Assembly (NCBI GenBank): GCA_964016875.1
Contig: OZ024725.1
Coordinates: 47,577,427-47,641,426 of the forward strand
DNA: 64,000 bases
Reading direction: 5' to 3'
Source: Fallopia convolvulus
Lineage: Eukaryota > Streptophyta > Magnoliopsida > Caryophyllales > Polygonaceae
The translations under genes and the position numbers were made by a program. Below the pieces are notes generated by a model. It was not told the origin of the DNA. It ran no database searches and was given only the letters and a program-made list of their open reading frames with translations. This document shows, piece after piece, positions 35,926-45,853 of this stretch. Numbering within the stretch: the stretch's first letter is position 1; every line of letters starts with the position of its first letter.

Positions 35926-37606
35926 GAGAAGAGATCACGGGAATTTTTGAAATCACAATGGATGATGCATCGAACGGTATGATGGGTAGAAAATCTTCTC
36001 CCGAAGATACAGGGGCTATGTTTTGGCAAGGATTGGATAGAATCTCTTGTGTATTTGGGTAGGATTTTTTTGTTTCCAAATCCACAGATTTTTTGGTAGC
36101 CTTGGAAGGATTGCGTTTGACTGAAATCTGGCCTTCCTCTCTCCTGGATTTTCTTTTCATATTTACGGATTTTTTTTTACCGTAATCTTTTAATTGCCTG
36201 ATCTTAGGGGATTGCTCATAGGATACACCTCGGCTATTTTGGAAAACCTCCGGATTTACCGGGATTGACGTGACAACTTGCATGGGTGAAATTTTTGAAT
36301 TTGAGGATCCTCCCGCCGAATTTGCGGGCGCCGCCGGCACCTGTTCGGTTTTGTCCTCGGTAAGCATCGATTCCACAACATTCTGGTGACCGGAATTAAG
36401 CTGTAATTACTGACCATCTTCTTCTTCTGCTAGAATGGTGAACCTCGAGCCACTAGGACTAGATGACTTTTTTTGATGAACATGAACTGACGGTGGTGTT
36501 AAGATTTCCTTGGCTCTGTTATTTCCGGCCTGGTTTCCATCTGGTTCTTGAGTCTTTCGGGCCGAGGCAGGGGAAGTTTTTGTTTCGCCCGCATTTTTGG
36601 CCGCTGGTTTCCGTGACTTCATTTTCCTAGTTGGTTTCATCCAATCTCCATACACCCCTGTACCCATTCAGGAAGCTTCATGAGCAGTTATCGGAGCCAA
36701 AGAAGGTTGACTTGTGGAAGTTTGATTTGTGGAAAGAACTCCCACAGTTGCTGGGGTAGGGGTTGTTGTAGTCGTTGGTGAGTCCGTGGAAGGCGTCCGG
36801 AAAGGACAATGAGTTTTGACATGACCAAATCTTCCGCATTCAAAGCAAATTGTCGGAAGACCCTCATATTCAACCATGTAACGACTACCGTTGATACTGA
36901 TCGTTCCTTTGAGAGGTTTTTCTAGGTTGATTTCCACACAAATACGCGCGAACTTCCCCCTATACGTAAATAAAGTTTTAGGATCAACTCGAACAGGGTT
37001 CCCAATCGCTGTGGCAATTTTGAGCAAGACTTGTTCTTCATATAGTGTGACTGGTAGGTCCGAAATTCGAATCCATGTTGGCGTTGTCTTGATTGGTTCA
37101 GAGGTTCGGAGATCGGGGGTCCATCGGCATACAGTCATACATCGTCCAAAGACCGTCCAAGGACTAGTGGTAAGTGCTGTTAGGACCTCCTCCTCGTGTT
37201 CAAACCGAACAAGGAAGCAACCACGGGCTAAGTCAATGATTTGCATTGTATTGGAGAAGCGCCACATTTCTCTTATCTTCCGTTCCATGATAGGGAAAGC
37301 AATTGGGTGGCCTAGGGGTTTGACTACCACGGATTTGGTCCAGACAGAAGCCAGAGCATCCATTACTTCTTCTACAATCTCAACTGTAGGTTCGCCATCT
37401 TCACCGTCTGGATAGGCAATTGCAATTTTCCCTTCAAGAAAATTCTTGTCAATCAAAATCTTCTGTTGGGATGCTCCTCCTGTAACAACAATATCTTTCC
37501 AGGATGCCGGCGGTTCTGGTGGTTTGCCAAGAGGTTGACCGCTGTTGGCATCATCAAGTTGCATTGCCACAGTGGCCGGACGTTCACTTGAAGTATCCCC
37601 GCTCAT
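35657..37606 (-). pseudogene. LINE ORF1: DUF4283 and CCHC zinc knuckle, with two in-frame stops
   Basis: The RNA-binding (gag-like) protein of the LINE. From ATG 37606 it encodes a DUF4283 domain (KIREMWRFSNTMQII, GCFLVRFEHEEEV and TPTWIRISDLPV) and a zinc knuckle CFECGRFGHVKTHC (C-x2-C-x4-H-x4-C). A TGA at 36668-36670 stops it after 312 residues. The same frame continues with GVYGDWM, the usual conserved block after the knuckle, until a TAA at 36407-36409, and then runs open for more than 240 codons to 35657. All three parts are in one frame, so only two point changes separate this from a single long ORF1. The last 270 bases overlap the ORF2 frame. Confidence 0.85.
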
Positions 37607-37626
37607 GGAGAGAGTTTTTACTTTGA

Positions 37627-37643
37627 TTCAACTAGTTAATCCT
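37627..37643. repeat. Right target-site duplication of the LINE
   Basis: 17 bp identical to 31417-31433, directly 5' of the element on its coding strand. Confidence 0.95.
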
Positions 37644-38175
37644 ATAACTTGAGAAAATCCTACATTCTTTTTTCTTTTCCAGACAAAAAAGAAGGAAAAT
37701 AACACCAACCTATTTTAACCAGATTTTTACGTAAAGGTAGAAAAAGAGAGAGTGTTACCCGTTACCATACTTCACAAGTCGGAATATGATAATTGAAACT
37801 TGCCGAAAGTACACACAACGAACGCACCGCAATGCAAATTGCAATCCAAACACGCCCGTAAAACTGGACTTGGGTAGCATTTGCCTCGAATGCTTCTCCA
37901 CCAGTGATCCTGCCATCGTACGATCGATCCTTTTCTCCTTCTTCCACTTACTTCGTCTTTACAGCGGTGGGTCCCGCATGTGTAATAGGAAAAAAGAAAA
38001 CTCTCCCACTCCTCTAGACTATCAAAACAATGACTTGACGGCCATTAAAGCCGAATCTCCCAATCTTCTCTCAATCGGATTTTTCCCCCGCTTCTCCTTT
38101 CTTCTACGCTCCTTTATTCTTCCCTCTCCACAACCTTGCCTTTCTTCTACCCTAGGGTGTCTCTTCTCTCTATCA
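37644..38175 (+). other. RHF1A upstream region with an in-frame open extension
   Basis: Should hold the promoter and 5' UTR of the RHF1A-like gene. From 37786 the frame stays open right through to the RHF1A ATG (38176), so an N-terminal extension of 130 residues is possible in principle. Codons 30 to 46 of that extension are the duplicated RING half described separately. Confidence 0.5.
37874..37925 (+). repeat. 52-bp exact copy of the end of RHF1A exon 1
   Basis: Starts gtagcatttgcctcgaatgc and is identical to 38297-38348, which spans the last 44 bases of exon 1 and the splice donor gtacgatc. Homology continues for about 9 more bases after a 4-bp indel (gatc). The two copies are 423 bp apart and in the same reading frame. 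Confidence 0.95.
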
Positions 38176-41100
38176 ATGGCGGAATCCTCTTCTACTCTGA
38201 CCTTGATCGAGCAACCGATCATGCCTTCCGCATCCGCTCCGGGATCCTCCTCCTCCGTACAGCCTGCTGATTTCAATGACGCTCTCGAAGATGTTTGTAG
38301 CATTTGCCTCGAATGCTTCTCCACCAGTGATCCTGCCATCGTACGATCCTTTTCTCCGAGTTGCGACTTTTGCTTCCTTGTCGGTGTCTCTAGCAATGCG
38401 GTTTTGATCGCTTTCTTTTGCTATTTGTTGTTTGACTCCTGTGTCATTGGAGGAGTCTGTTTGCCATTGCCAAACTGTTTCCTTGTTTATGATTTCCCCC
38501 TTTCTGATCTTTTGATGTTTGCTAATTGCTTTCAATTCTGTTACAATCGCAAGCTTTCCCTTCCTCTGGAAGATTGAAGCTCTCGAAGTATGTCATGGTG
38601 TAAATTGTGTGCTCTCGAAATCAAAGTTTACTTCGTATATTAGTATTTTTCTTGTTTTGAATCCAAGTTTTTACAAGAAGCATTTCAACGAATTGGCTTA
38701 TCGATGTTGAGCTTGGCTTGTTTTGAATTTGATTTCATTCCTTCGGCTGATGAGAATTGATTTTTGCCGAAACTAACGGCTGCAACTTTATCTGCGAAGC
38801 AGTTGTCAAGTGAACTTGTGTTTGGTTAGATTCTCCGTAGGATGATAATGTCTCATTTGGCACTGGACTCTAGATGAAGTTGAACAAGTTTGAAATTAAG
38901 GATAAGATGAACACTGTTTGACCAATGCTATAAACATGAACCGATGAGGCTATTTTTAGGTCAGTTATGCCTTCTTCTATAGTTCAAGTTTCCAGGAACA
39001 ATAGTTTTTTATGTAACGTTCGTATTTAGTTTGATTAGTTTCATGGTAGCAGAGCCTTTGGTCAGGCATATGAGAAATTAATCTAGTTATAGGCCTTACA
39101 AATATCAGGGTATAATTATACAAGTCTCTCTTCTTCTTTCCTTGCTGACTATATTGTCTTCAAAATCTCGGATGAATAACAGATTAACAGGGTGAGCATT
39201 GCTATTTTATTATATATCAACATTTGCTCAGCAAACGTTAAACCATTAAATTTTAAATGATAACTGAAGATTTTCATTGATGTTAAACTTCTACAGGTAC
39301 TTGGCCTTAATAGATGGTTGTCTCTGATACATTGATGCTTTCTGTTTTCAGGTTACCTCTTGCAAGCATGAATACCATCTTCAGTGTATTCTTGACTGGT
39401 TCGTCTCATCATCTTGTTAAAAACAGTTTCTTAATAATGTGCAATCCATGTTCATGTAATTGGGGTTTGCAGTGTATCAATCTCTATGTATCTCACAGTT
39501 CACAGTGCCTCTTAATGGCCTGGCTTTGAACTTAACGTGTCAACTGTCTCTTTAGGTCTCAGAGAAGCAAAGAATGTCCGATCTGTTGGCAGTCTCTTGC
39601 ATTGATGGACCCTGCCAGGTACAATATTTGGTTGAATGTGGAGAATATTGCTTCCATTTTTACTGTTTAGTCTTCATCTATCTGAATTTTCACTCGTGTT
39701 CTAAATTTCGTGTCTATAGCCAAGAGCTTCTTGTTGCAGTTCAAATTGAACGGAGTTCTCAGCCAAGACAGTTTGCTAGTGCTAGACATGTCCTACTTCT
39801 TTACAGTAATGATTATGAGACTGAATATGTAAGTCCTCTATCTTCATGAATCCTGATACCTTAGTGATCATAAATTAGTTGATGTTGTTATGTTTACCTT
39901 TCAGCCTTAGTGATCATAAATTGAGTGAAGTGTATGCTTTTACTTTTCAGGAACCGCCTTATACTGGTGGCTCTGAATTCAGTGAACGTATCCTCCAACG
40001 TGTGTCTGCTGCAATGAGTAAAGCTCGCTATGTAGGCAGGAACCCGAGGCAAATCCCTCTGGACCCTGGTTCATCTGAAAGTCCTCTGTTTCCATCTCAT
40101 GCAATGTCAAATGGGATGCAAATGCACACAAATTCACCTGAAGAATGTCATTCTCCCAATGTTTCATCTGGATATAGTTCACCAAATTCATGCTTATCTC
40201 CAATGTCACCATCGCTGTTAGCACCTGTTATCCACACACCTTGTGACACTGATTTCAGTAGAGATGGTCACTATACGCTTAGGTACCCTTTTTGTTCAAT
40301 ATGCCCAGTTATTGAAACTAATCAAACTATGTTACTTAACTGGAGATTCTGAATGGCTAACTTGATGTTCGAATATGGCAATATGTCTTAATCGTTCTGT
40401 TATGTGTAACTCTATTATGCTGTTATCTATACACTGCCAGTGTTGTTAATCTATCTTTTTGACATCTCTTCATGCGTAGATCATTTTCAAGCCAGTCAGT
40501 GCCTAATGAGAGTCAGAGATCCAGCCCACCTGAGATGTCTGCCTTCTCAGATTCTATAAAATCCAAATTGTCTGCTGCATCAGCCAAGTAATTATCCTTT
40601 CTATGTTTTTTCTTTAATGATGCTGAAAATATTGACTTCTCCATCAATTGATTTGGTATGGATATCTTGCAAACAGATATAAACACTCATTTTCAAAAGG
40701 TACCCAAGGGTTCAAAGACAATTTCAAAGAGAAGTTCTCCATAAATAATAGTTCAGTGAAGGAGTTGAGTAAAGGAGTTCAGCGTGAAATGAGTGCTGGT
40801 ATAGCTGGTCTGGCAAAGATGATTGATCGCCTGGAAATTAAATCCAAAAGAGGCAGTCAAATATTTAGTGAAGTTCAAAGGCCCTTTGATATTTTTTCCA
40901 AAGGTAAGCAAGTTCAGGAAGATGTTGCAAGTGATTCCCCAAATAGTGGTTATCAGATGGAAAGTGAAGCAGGTTTACATCTTGGTAAACCATCCCATTC
41001 CACATGCTCCTTCCATAGTCCACATCGAGTTTCTGAAGCAAAGGTATGGTATATTATGTCCATTCTTCTAACTTGGTTGACATATTATATACTTGGGTCT

Positions 41101-41894
41101 AAGCAATTTCAAATCTCCTTCTAGTTCGTGATATTTGAATGCCTAGTTATTGTATTTTCCTATTGCAAATCATTGCAACACCATTGTTTTTTTCTGATTG
41201 GTTCTGATGATCTAATTTAAGAACACATTTGAGAGGCATATAATGAATGTGATAGAGGTTTTGTAATGTTTTGGCTCTCTTTCTCTAGTTGAGAGGCATT
41301 TGTACCTTCAGTGATGTCTTATTTTTTCAAGAACTGTTTTCTTATACTTTGAAGCATCAACTGGGTATTGGTATAAGAATGCAAACTCGTTGTCACTAAA
41401 GCTAAGCTTTAATTACCTGTGTATATAATATAACCTAGATGTGCAGCTGATTTTCTATACGGCATACATAGCTCTTTGTTGACGTAATTCCTATTCTTTT
41501 CTACTGGTTGGTGTTGATGAATAAATTAAAACCCTTCTAATTGGTGAGTTGAGCTGAGGAGCTGTCTACTTGATATCTGCTATGCAAAATTTAAAATTGA
41601 ATCAGAGCGAATGTGGCATTGTCAGTTGCTCTACATCATAAAGAAAATGTAGTATTTCATTACACTTTGGATTGAAATGAAAAGTTCAGGTTTACCTAAG
41701 TGTGCGTCCTTTTCAAATGCACAAATGCTACATACATTGCTCTAGAATAATATTGTATTTTATTTTATGCTTGCAGGATTAAAATTGATACCATAGTTCA
41801 GGTTTACCTAAGTGTGCGTCCTTTTCAAATGCACAAATGCTACATACCTTGCTCTAGAATAATATTGTATTTTATTTTATGCTTGCAGGATTAA
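38176..41894 (+). CDS. RHF1A: RING-H2 E3 ubiquitin ligase, RHF1A-like
   Basis: Exons 38176-38340, 39352-39398, 39556-39618, 39720-39828, 39951-40282, 40480-40587, 40677-41043 and a tiny last exon encoding Asp-stop at 41889-41894 (or the duplicate at 41777-41782): 398 aa with consistent phases. The RING-H2 domain (C3H2C3) uses Cys41, Cys44, Cys59, His61, His64, Cys67, Cys78 and Cys81, and ends in SQRSKECPICWQ. It is followed by DPARSQELLVAV, a Ser/Pro-rich middle, and a C-terminal block with KSKLSAASAKYKHSFSKGTQ and NNSSVKELSKGVQREMSAGI that marks the RHF1 family. In Arabidopsis, RHF1A acts with RHF2A in gametophyte development by targeting the CDK inhibitor ICK4/KRP6 for degradation. The terminal exon is my inference; without splicing, translation would run into the intron and end at 41124. 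Confidence 0.88.
39859..39950 (+). repeat. 46-bp duplication of a splice acceptor in RHF1A intron 4
   Basis: ccttagtgatcataaatt occurs at 39859 and 39905, and both copies lead to a pyrimidine-rich acceptor (cctttcag ending 39904, acttttcag ending 39950). Splicing to the first acceptor would add cct tag, an immediate stop after exon 4. Confidence 0.85.
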
Positions 41895-41906
41895 AATTGA
41901 TACCAT
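41683..41906 (+). repeat. 112-bp tandem duplication containing the last RHF1A acceptor and stop
   Basis: agttcaggtttacctaagtg begins at 41683 and 41795. The copies differ at about one base (catacatt versus catacctt). Each contains gcttgcag followed by gat taa, so the terminal exon exists twice and both versions give the same protein end. Confidence 0.95.
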
Positions 41907-42885
41907 ATTACCATGGAACGGAACCAACCTAATAGACTATGCTTGAAAACCCAGAAGCTCAACAACATGGATATTATCAATGCTAGTGATGTCTAACATG
42001 GATCCCAAACGACTCTATTGACCTGCTCTGCGTCCTGCATTATGGTATCTGTGTATTCTCATGCCTATATTGAGTGCTTAATAGTTTTTATGAATACAGA
42101 TTATTTTAGCAGTTCCAATATGTTGGTTGGTTTATGTGTGAGACTCCATGAATTTTCTTTTCTAATTTCATGGTTCTGGTTGGGGTTTCTTTTTTGCCAT
42201 TTGTTCTCTTTATATACATGTATGATTTGGACTTTGGAGACTCTTGCTTGTTGCTGATGTGGAAAAGACTGAAAGTTTTATATTAGCTCGTAATTTTGCA
42301 GCACTTTGCATAACTTGAGTTGATTGCAGCTTGATTAGGCTTTTTTGGTAGGCCCATCAGTTAAGCCTACAAGACTTGAATTTTAAGCTGGTATAGTGCA
42401 ACAGCTTTTGTTAGATTTGGGAATAGTAGCTGTTACATCCAACTTCTTTGTCTTACTCTTATGCACGTAAACCTCTCAAAGAAAACCCCCAACTTTGACA
42501 TATCAGCTGCAGATCCACCTCCACTCGTATTTACAGTACTCCTTCCTCCCTTATAAAGTTGGATTGTGAACGTTCATTCTAAGCATCACATCAGATACAA
42601 AACCACTTCATTTTGTGGCTGCAAGAACGAGCCTTTCCACCTGAAAATATCAGCCACGAAAAATATGTTGATTGGATCAATATTTGCATATGGATGGGTT
42701 CTTTTTTTTTTTTTTTTCTGTTGAAACATATGGATGGGCTCTCTACCATATACTAGCTTGTCATATCCAATGCAATAATTTTCTAACATGGTCCACAAAC
42801 ATGCAATAATTTTCATCCCCTAAAAATGCTCTTGTTTATATCGTTCTTCTCGTTTTAAAATGCTCAGAGAAAGAATTGATGTAAA
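41907..42885. other. RHF1A 3' UTR and intergenic DNA
   Basis: Contains the probable 3' UTR of RHF1A. No other coding exon is recognised. A 17-base T run lies near 42702-42718. Confidence 0.45.
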
Positions 42886-42887
42886 TT

Positions 42888-42955
42888 TATGTAGCCAAGA
42901 ATTTGACCCAGAGAAATTTAGTCCCCACTGGGTCGAATTCCTGGCTACGCCCCTG
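42888..42955. repeat. Short palindrome built from hAT-type termini
   Basis: tgtagccaagaatttgaccc on the left and gggtcgaattcctggctac on the right are near-perfect inverted copies around a 16-18-base centre, and the right end continues gcccctg. This is the caggggcgtagccagg type of terminus seen on plant hAT elements; most of the element is gone. Confidence 0.55.
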
Positions 42956-43124
42956 CTGATATATGTATCGGCCAACTTCATTTTAGAACTTCATACATAA
43001 ATTTTTAGCACTCATATTTGTAAACCCTACCTTGTAGTCCAAATAAACACATATAAACACTATATATTATCAATGTCAGAGAGAAACCTTAAAGGGGAAT
43101 TCTATCATTACACTGTTTGGCAGA

Positions 43125-44490
43125 GTTTGCCATGTCTGATCTTGGCCCGCTATCATATTTTTTGGGCATTTCTGCGCGTCGATGCTCCTTCGGGTTATTT
43201 CTCACTCAACATAAGTATGCTCGAGAGATTGTTGAGTGTGCCTATATGTTGTCATGTAAGCTGACCCCGACATGAAGCTTTGTGCTAATGTTGGGCCATC
43301 CATAGCTGATCCCACTCTTTATTATAGTCTCGTTGGGGCTCTATAGTATCTTACATTCACTCGCCCAGATATTTCTTATATTGTTAAGCAGGTATGTCTA
43401 TTTATGCACAATCGCCGAGAATCTCATTTTGCTACCTTGAAATGTATCATTCGCTATATTCATGGCACATTAGATTATTGTTGCTTTAGAGACTCGTGCT
43501 TTGGTTGCATACACTGATGCTGATTGGGCTGGTTGTCTTGACACTCGCATGTCCACTTTTGGCTATTGTGTGTTTTTCAATGACACAGTAGTCTCTTGGT
43601 CTGCTAAACGCTAGTCTGTCATCTCTTGTTCTAGTGCAAAGGCCGAATATAGGGGTGTTGGTAATGTTGTAGTGGAATGTTCTTGACGTCGTAATCTCCT
43701 CTTGGAGCTCCATTGTTCGCTTACAAAGGCATCTTTGGTTTATACCAACGTCTCCGCCACCTACTTGGCCAACTATCATGTTCAACACCAGCGCACCTGA
43801 TGCGACTCTGCCCTAGCTCGGATCCAGCTCCAATGGACCCGAGACGGCCTAGACCTTGGAGACCTCCTTGGATTAGGACTTAGTCTATTTATGTATTATT
43901 TATATTATTAATTCTATTTCCGTCATTTACATTCCGTCTTTACTATTTTAGGCGTATGCTCTCTTATGCTTAAGAGGTCGGCCCATTATAGTAGAATTAG
44001 GCCCATTAGGGTTTGTTGCACCTTTCTATTTATAGTAGTTACTATTAGTAGTATTTTGGGCTTGGATGTTGGGCCTAACATGTTGCTAACCCTAGTCCAC
44101 TCCCAACTAGCTTCTAGGGTTTCGTGTGGCATCCTCTATATAAAGGAGCCACTCCCCCTTGTATTATTTACGTCAAAATGAATTAGCCAAATTAAAGTAG
44201 AGTCGAGTTTCCTCCTTGTTTGGCCCGACATCACCCCGGTTCCGTTCTATCCTTGTTTTTACCTCGCCCCACCCTCGTTCCGACGAGCATTAGAGGCCCG
44301 CGAGTCCACTTTGTGGTCTCGTATTTATCCGGTTACTATCCGTCGGAGAAGATCCGGACGTTTCGAGCCTAGATCCGCCCCTTGTGACCCTGGGGTCGCA
44401 TCAGCACCAAACACATAAAGTTGGATATTCACTTTTTAGAGAAAAGGTTACTCTCGGTCACATAGTGTGCATCTCCACGACATCCACTCA
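43125..44490 (+). pseudogene. Copia RT and RNase H remnant, split by a solo LTR
   Basis: In several frames: EFAMSDLGPLSYFLGISAR, then YSLVGAL*YLTFTRPDISY, CIIRYIHGTLDYC, ALVAYTDADWAGC, FFNDTVVSWSAKR*SV and SSAKAEYRGV, the copia RT tail and RNase H. After the solo LTR (43798-44403) the protein resumes as RTKHIKLDIHF and VTLGHI. Many stops and frameshifts show that it is old. Confidence 0.85.
43798..44403. mobile_element. Solo LTR (606 bp) with 5-bp target duplication
   Basis: Starts tgatgcgac and ends gtcgcatca, a perfect 9-bp inverted end pair with TG/CA termini. The host sequence gcacc is present on both sides (43793-43797 and 44404-44408). A TATA box in ctctatataaagg near 44135-44146 fits an LTR promoter. 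There is no internal region, so it is best explained by recombination between two LTRs. Superfamily uncertain; a gypsy-type origin is only a guess. Confidence 0.85.
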
Positions 44491-45060
44491 AATTCAATCT
44501 TGTTCTCAACCTTCTTGCCACATTTCTCACAAGCTTCACTTGTTTTCGGTTGGCCTCTTTTGTGGTGATCTCAACAAGCAATCGGGCATAGGATAATCTT
44601 TCCATCATCGAGGTGACTCGGTCCACACAAATTGGATTGTCGATCATGTTCCCTATAGCACTGAGCAAGTGTTTGGAAGAGAGGATTATGGGGTCTAGAT
44701 CAAGAACTTTGACCCATACCGATATTGAAGAGAAGCTTGTCCAATTAATGGTCATACCCACTCTTTCAAGACTAGAGGCTTGTTGCCTTGGATATGCCAT
44801 GGTCCATTTTAAAGAACCCATGATCGATCCTCTAGGGAGGCAAGCTAAAGGTGAAGACTCCATTATTTTTCAAATAGACTTTTGAAGTGGCCACCTCCCA
44901 TGCGCCTTTGACAAAGTCTAAGAGGCTCTTGAGTGTAATCTTGGAGCCGACAACAAATCCTATAAGTGTAGCTTTCCACTCGTCTTGCTCTTGAGCATAT
45001 TCTCCCAAGTCAAACGCATAAACATCCTTGTTGGCCAAGGGGAACACATCAAGGCGCTCA
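44490..45060 (-). pseudogene. LINE ORF1 (DUF4283) remnant
   Basis: Minus-strand frames read EWKATLIGFVVGSKITLKSL and GAWEVATSKVYLKNNGVF, then after a frameshift VWVKVLDLDPIILSS, NPICVDRVTSMMERLSYARL and LVEITTKEANRK. This is the DUF4283 domain of L1-type ORF1, from a different family than the LINE at 31-37 kb. No ORF2 follows. Confidence 0.8.
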
Positions 45061-45853
45061 CATTTCCGAATGAGCCTATTACTGGTGACCGCTTGCTTGT
45101 AAGAAATTGGCGTCGGTTTTGGTTTGGTGCTTGGCCGAGATTGCTTTAAGGAAAGTGTTGCTTGACTCTCCCTTTTGGAAGGTGGGAGAGTGTAATTCGG
45201 TGACGGACTACATTGCTGGTTCTTTTCGTTGTGTCTCGTCTGTTTCTCTCACTGTTGATCCGGATCTTCGGACCCTCATCGGTCAGGATGCTCTAAGAAG
45301 GTCGCTAGCCTATCAGTGGGCCTTTCTAACTGCTTTCCTTATAAAAAACGAATATTTTTTCACCAAGACGCAATGTAGACTAATATGTTGCACCTTTTTA
45401 CATGTGGGACCACAAAATTTGGGGTATAATGTATTTTTACAATGGTTCAACTAATGTGTATTCATGGACATAGAATAAAAGTGTTAATTTGAAAAACTAT
45501 TCAATAAATTGAAATTAATTAATGAACCTTTTTAAAATAAATCAAATTTACAAACAATTATTACTAAAATGACCTAAATTAGTATTACTTATGTTAGAAA
45601 AATCCTTTTTTCCAAACGCTCAAAATCAATCCATCCATATCCCAACGGCCATTGCAAACCCATTTAAGTATTTAACTCCCCCATTAAAACGTACTTCCTT
45701 TCCAACAGACGAATCATTTACTTAGTGCAATTTAAACAAATGTAGGTAACGAGGAGTCATATGATCAATTAACGAGGGCGGCATGCATCTCGACCCACTC
45801 CCCAAATTCACATACAGTATTTAAGAAAGAGACCGTCCGTTTGAAAGTAGAGG
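45060..45853. other. Spacer upstream of the RBR gene, with an unrecognised open stretch
   Basis: 45107-45454 (+) is open for 115 codons and reads like coding DNA (SFRCVSSVSLTVDPDLRTLI), but I cannot assign it. It may be a piece of a transposon or of a captured gene. 45455-45853 is AT-rich and should contain the promoter of the RBR gene. Confidence 0.35.

Larger units (their letters stand above)
31434..37626 (-). mobile_element. Full-length L1-type LINE (non-LTR retrotransposon)
   Basis: Minus-strand element with its 5' end at about 37626 and its 3' end at 31434, where a run of about 12 T on the plus strand is its poly(A) tail. It is bounded by identical 17-bp copies of ttcaactagttaatcct at 31417-31433 and 37627-37643, the target-site duplication expected of target-primed reverse transcription. 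Contents in order: ORF1 (DUF4283 plus zinc knuckle) and ORF2 (endonuclease, reverse transcriptase, zf-RVT, RNase H). It is not 5'-truncated. The perfect duplication and open ORF2 suggest a fairly recent insertion. Confidence 0.95.

Noticed and set aside
38022..38535. Minus-strand ORFs of 120-124 codons over RHF1A exon 1
   Set aside because: Shadows of the plus-strand coding sequence; both contain the complement of the duplicated RING segment.
43798..44403. The 606-bp unit as a DNA transposon with terminal inverted repeats
   Set aside because: The TG/CA ends, 5-bp duplication, TATA box and size fit a solo LTR better, though a MITE is not fully excluded.
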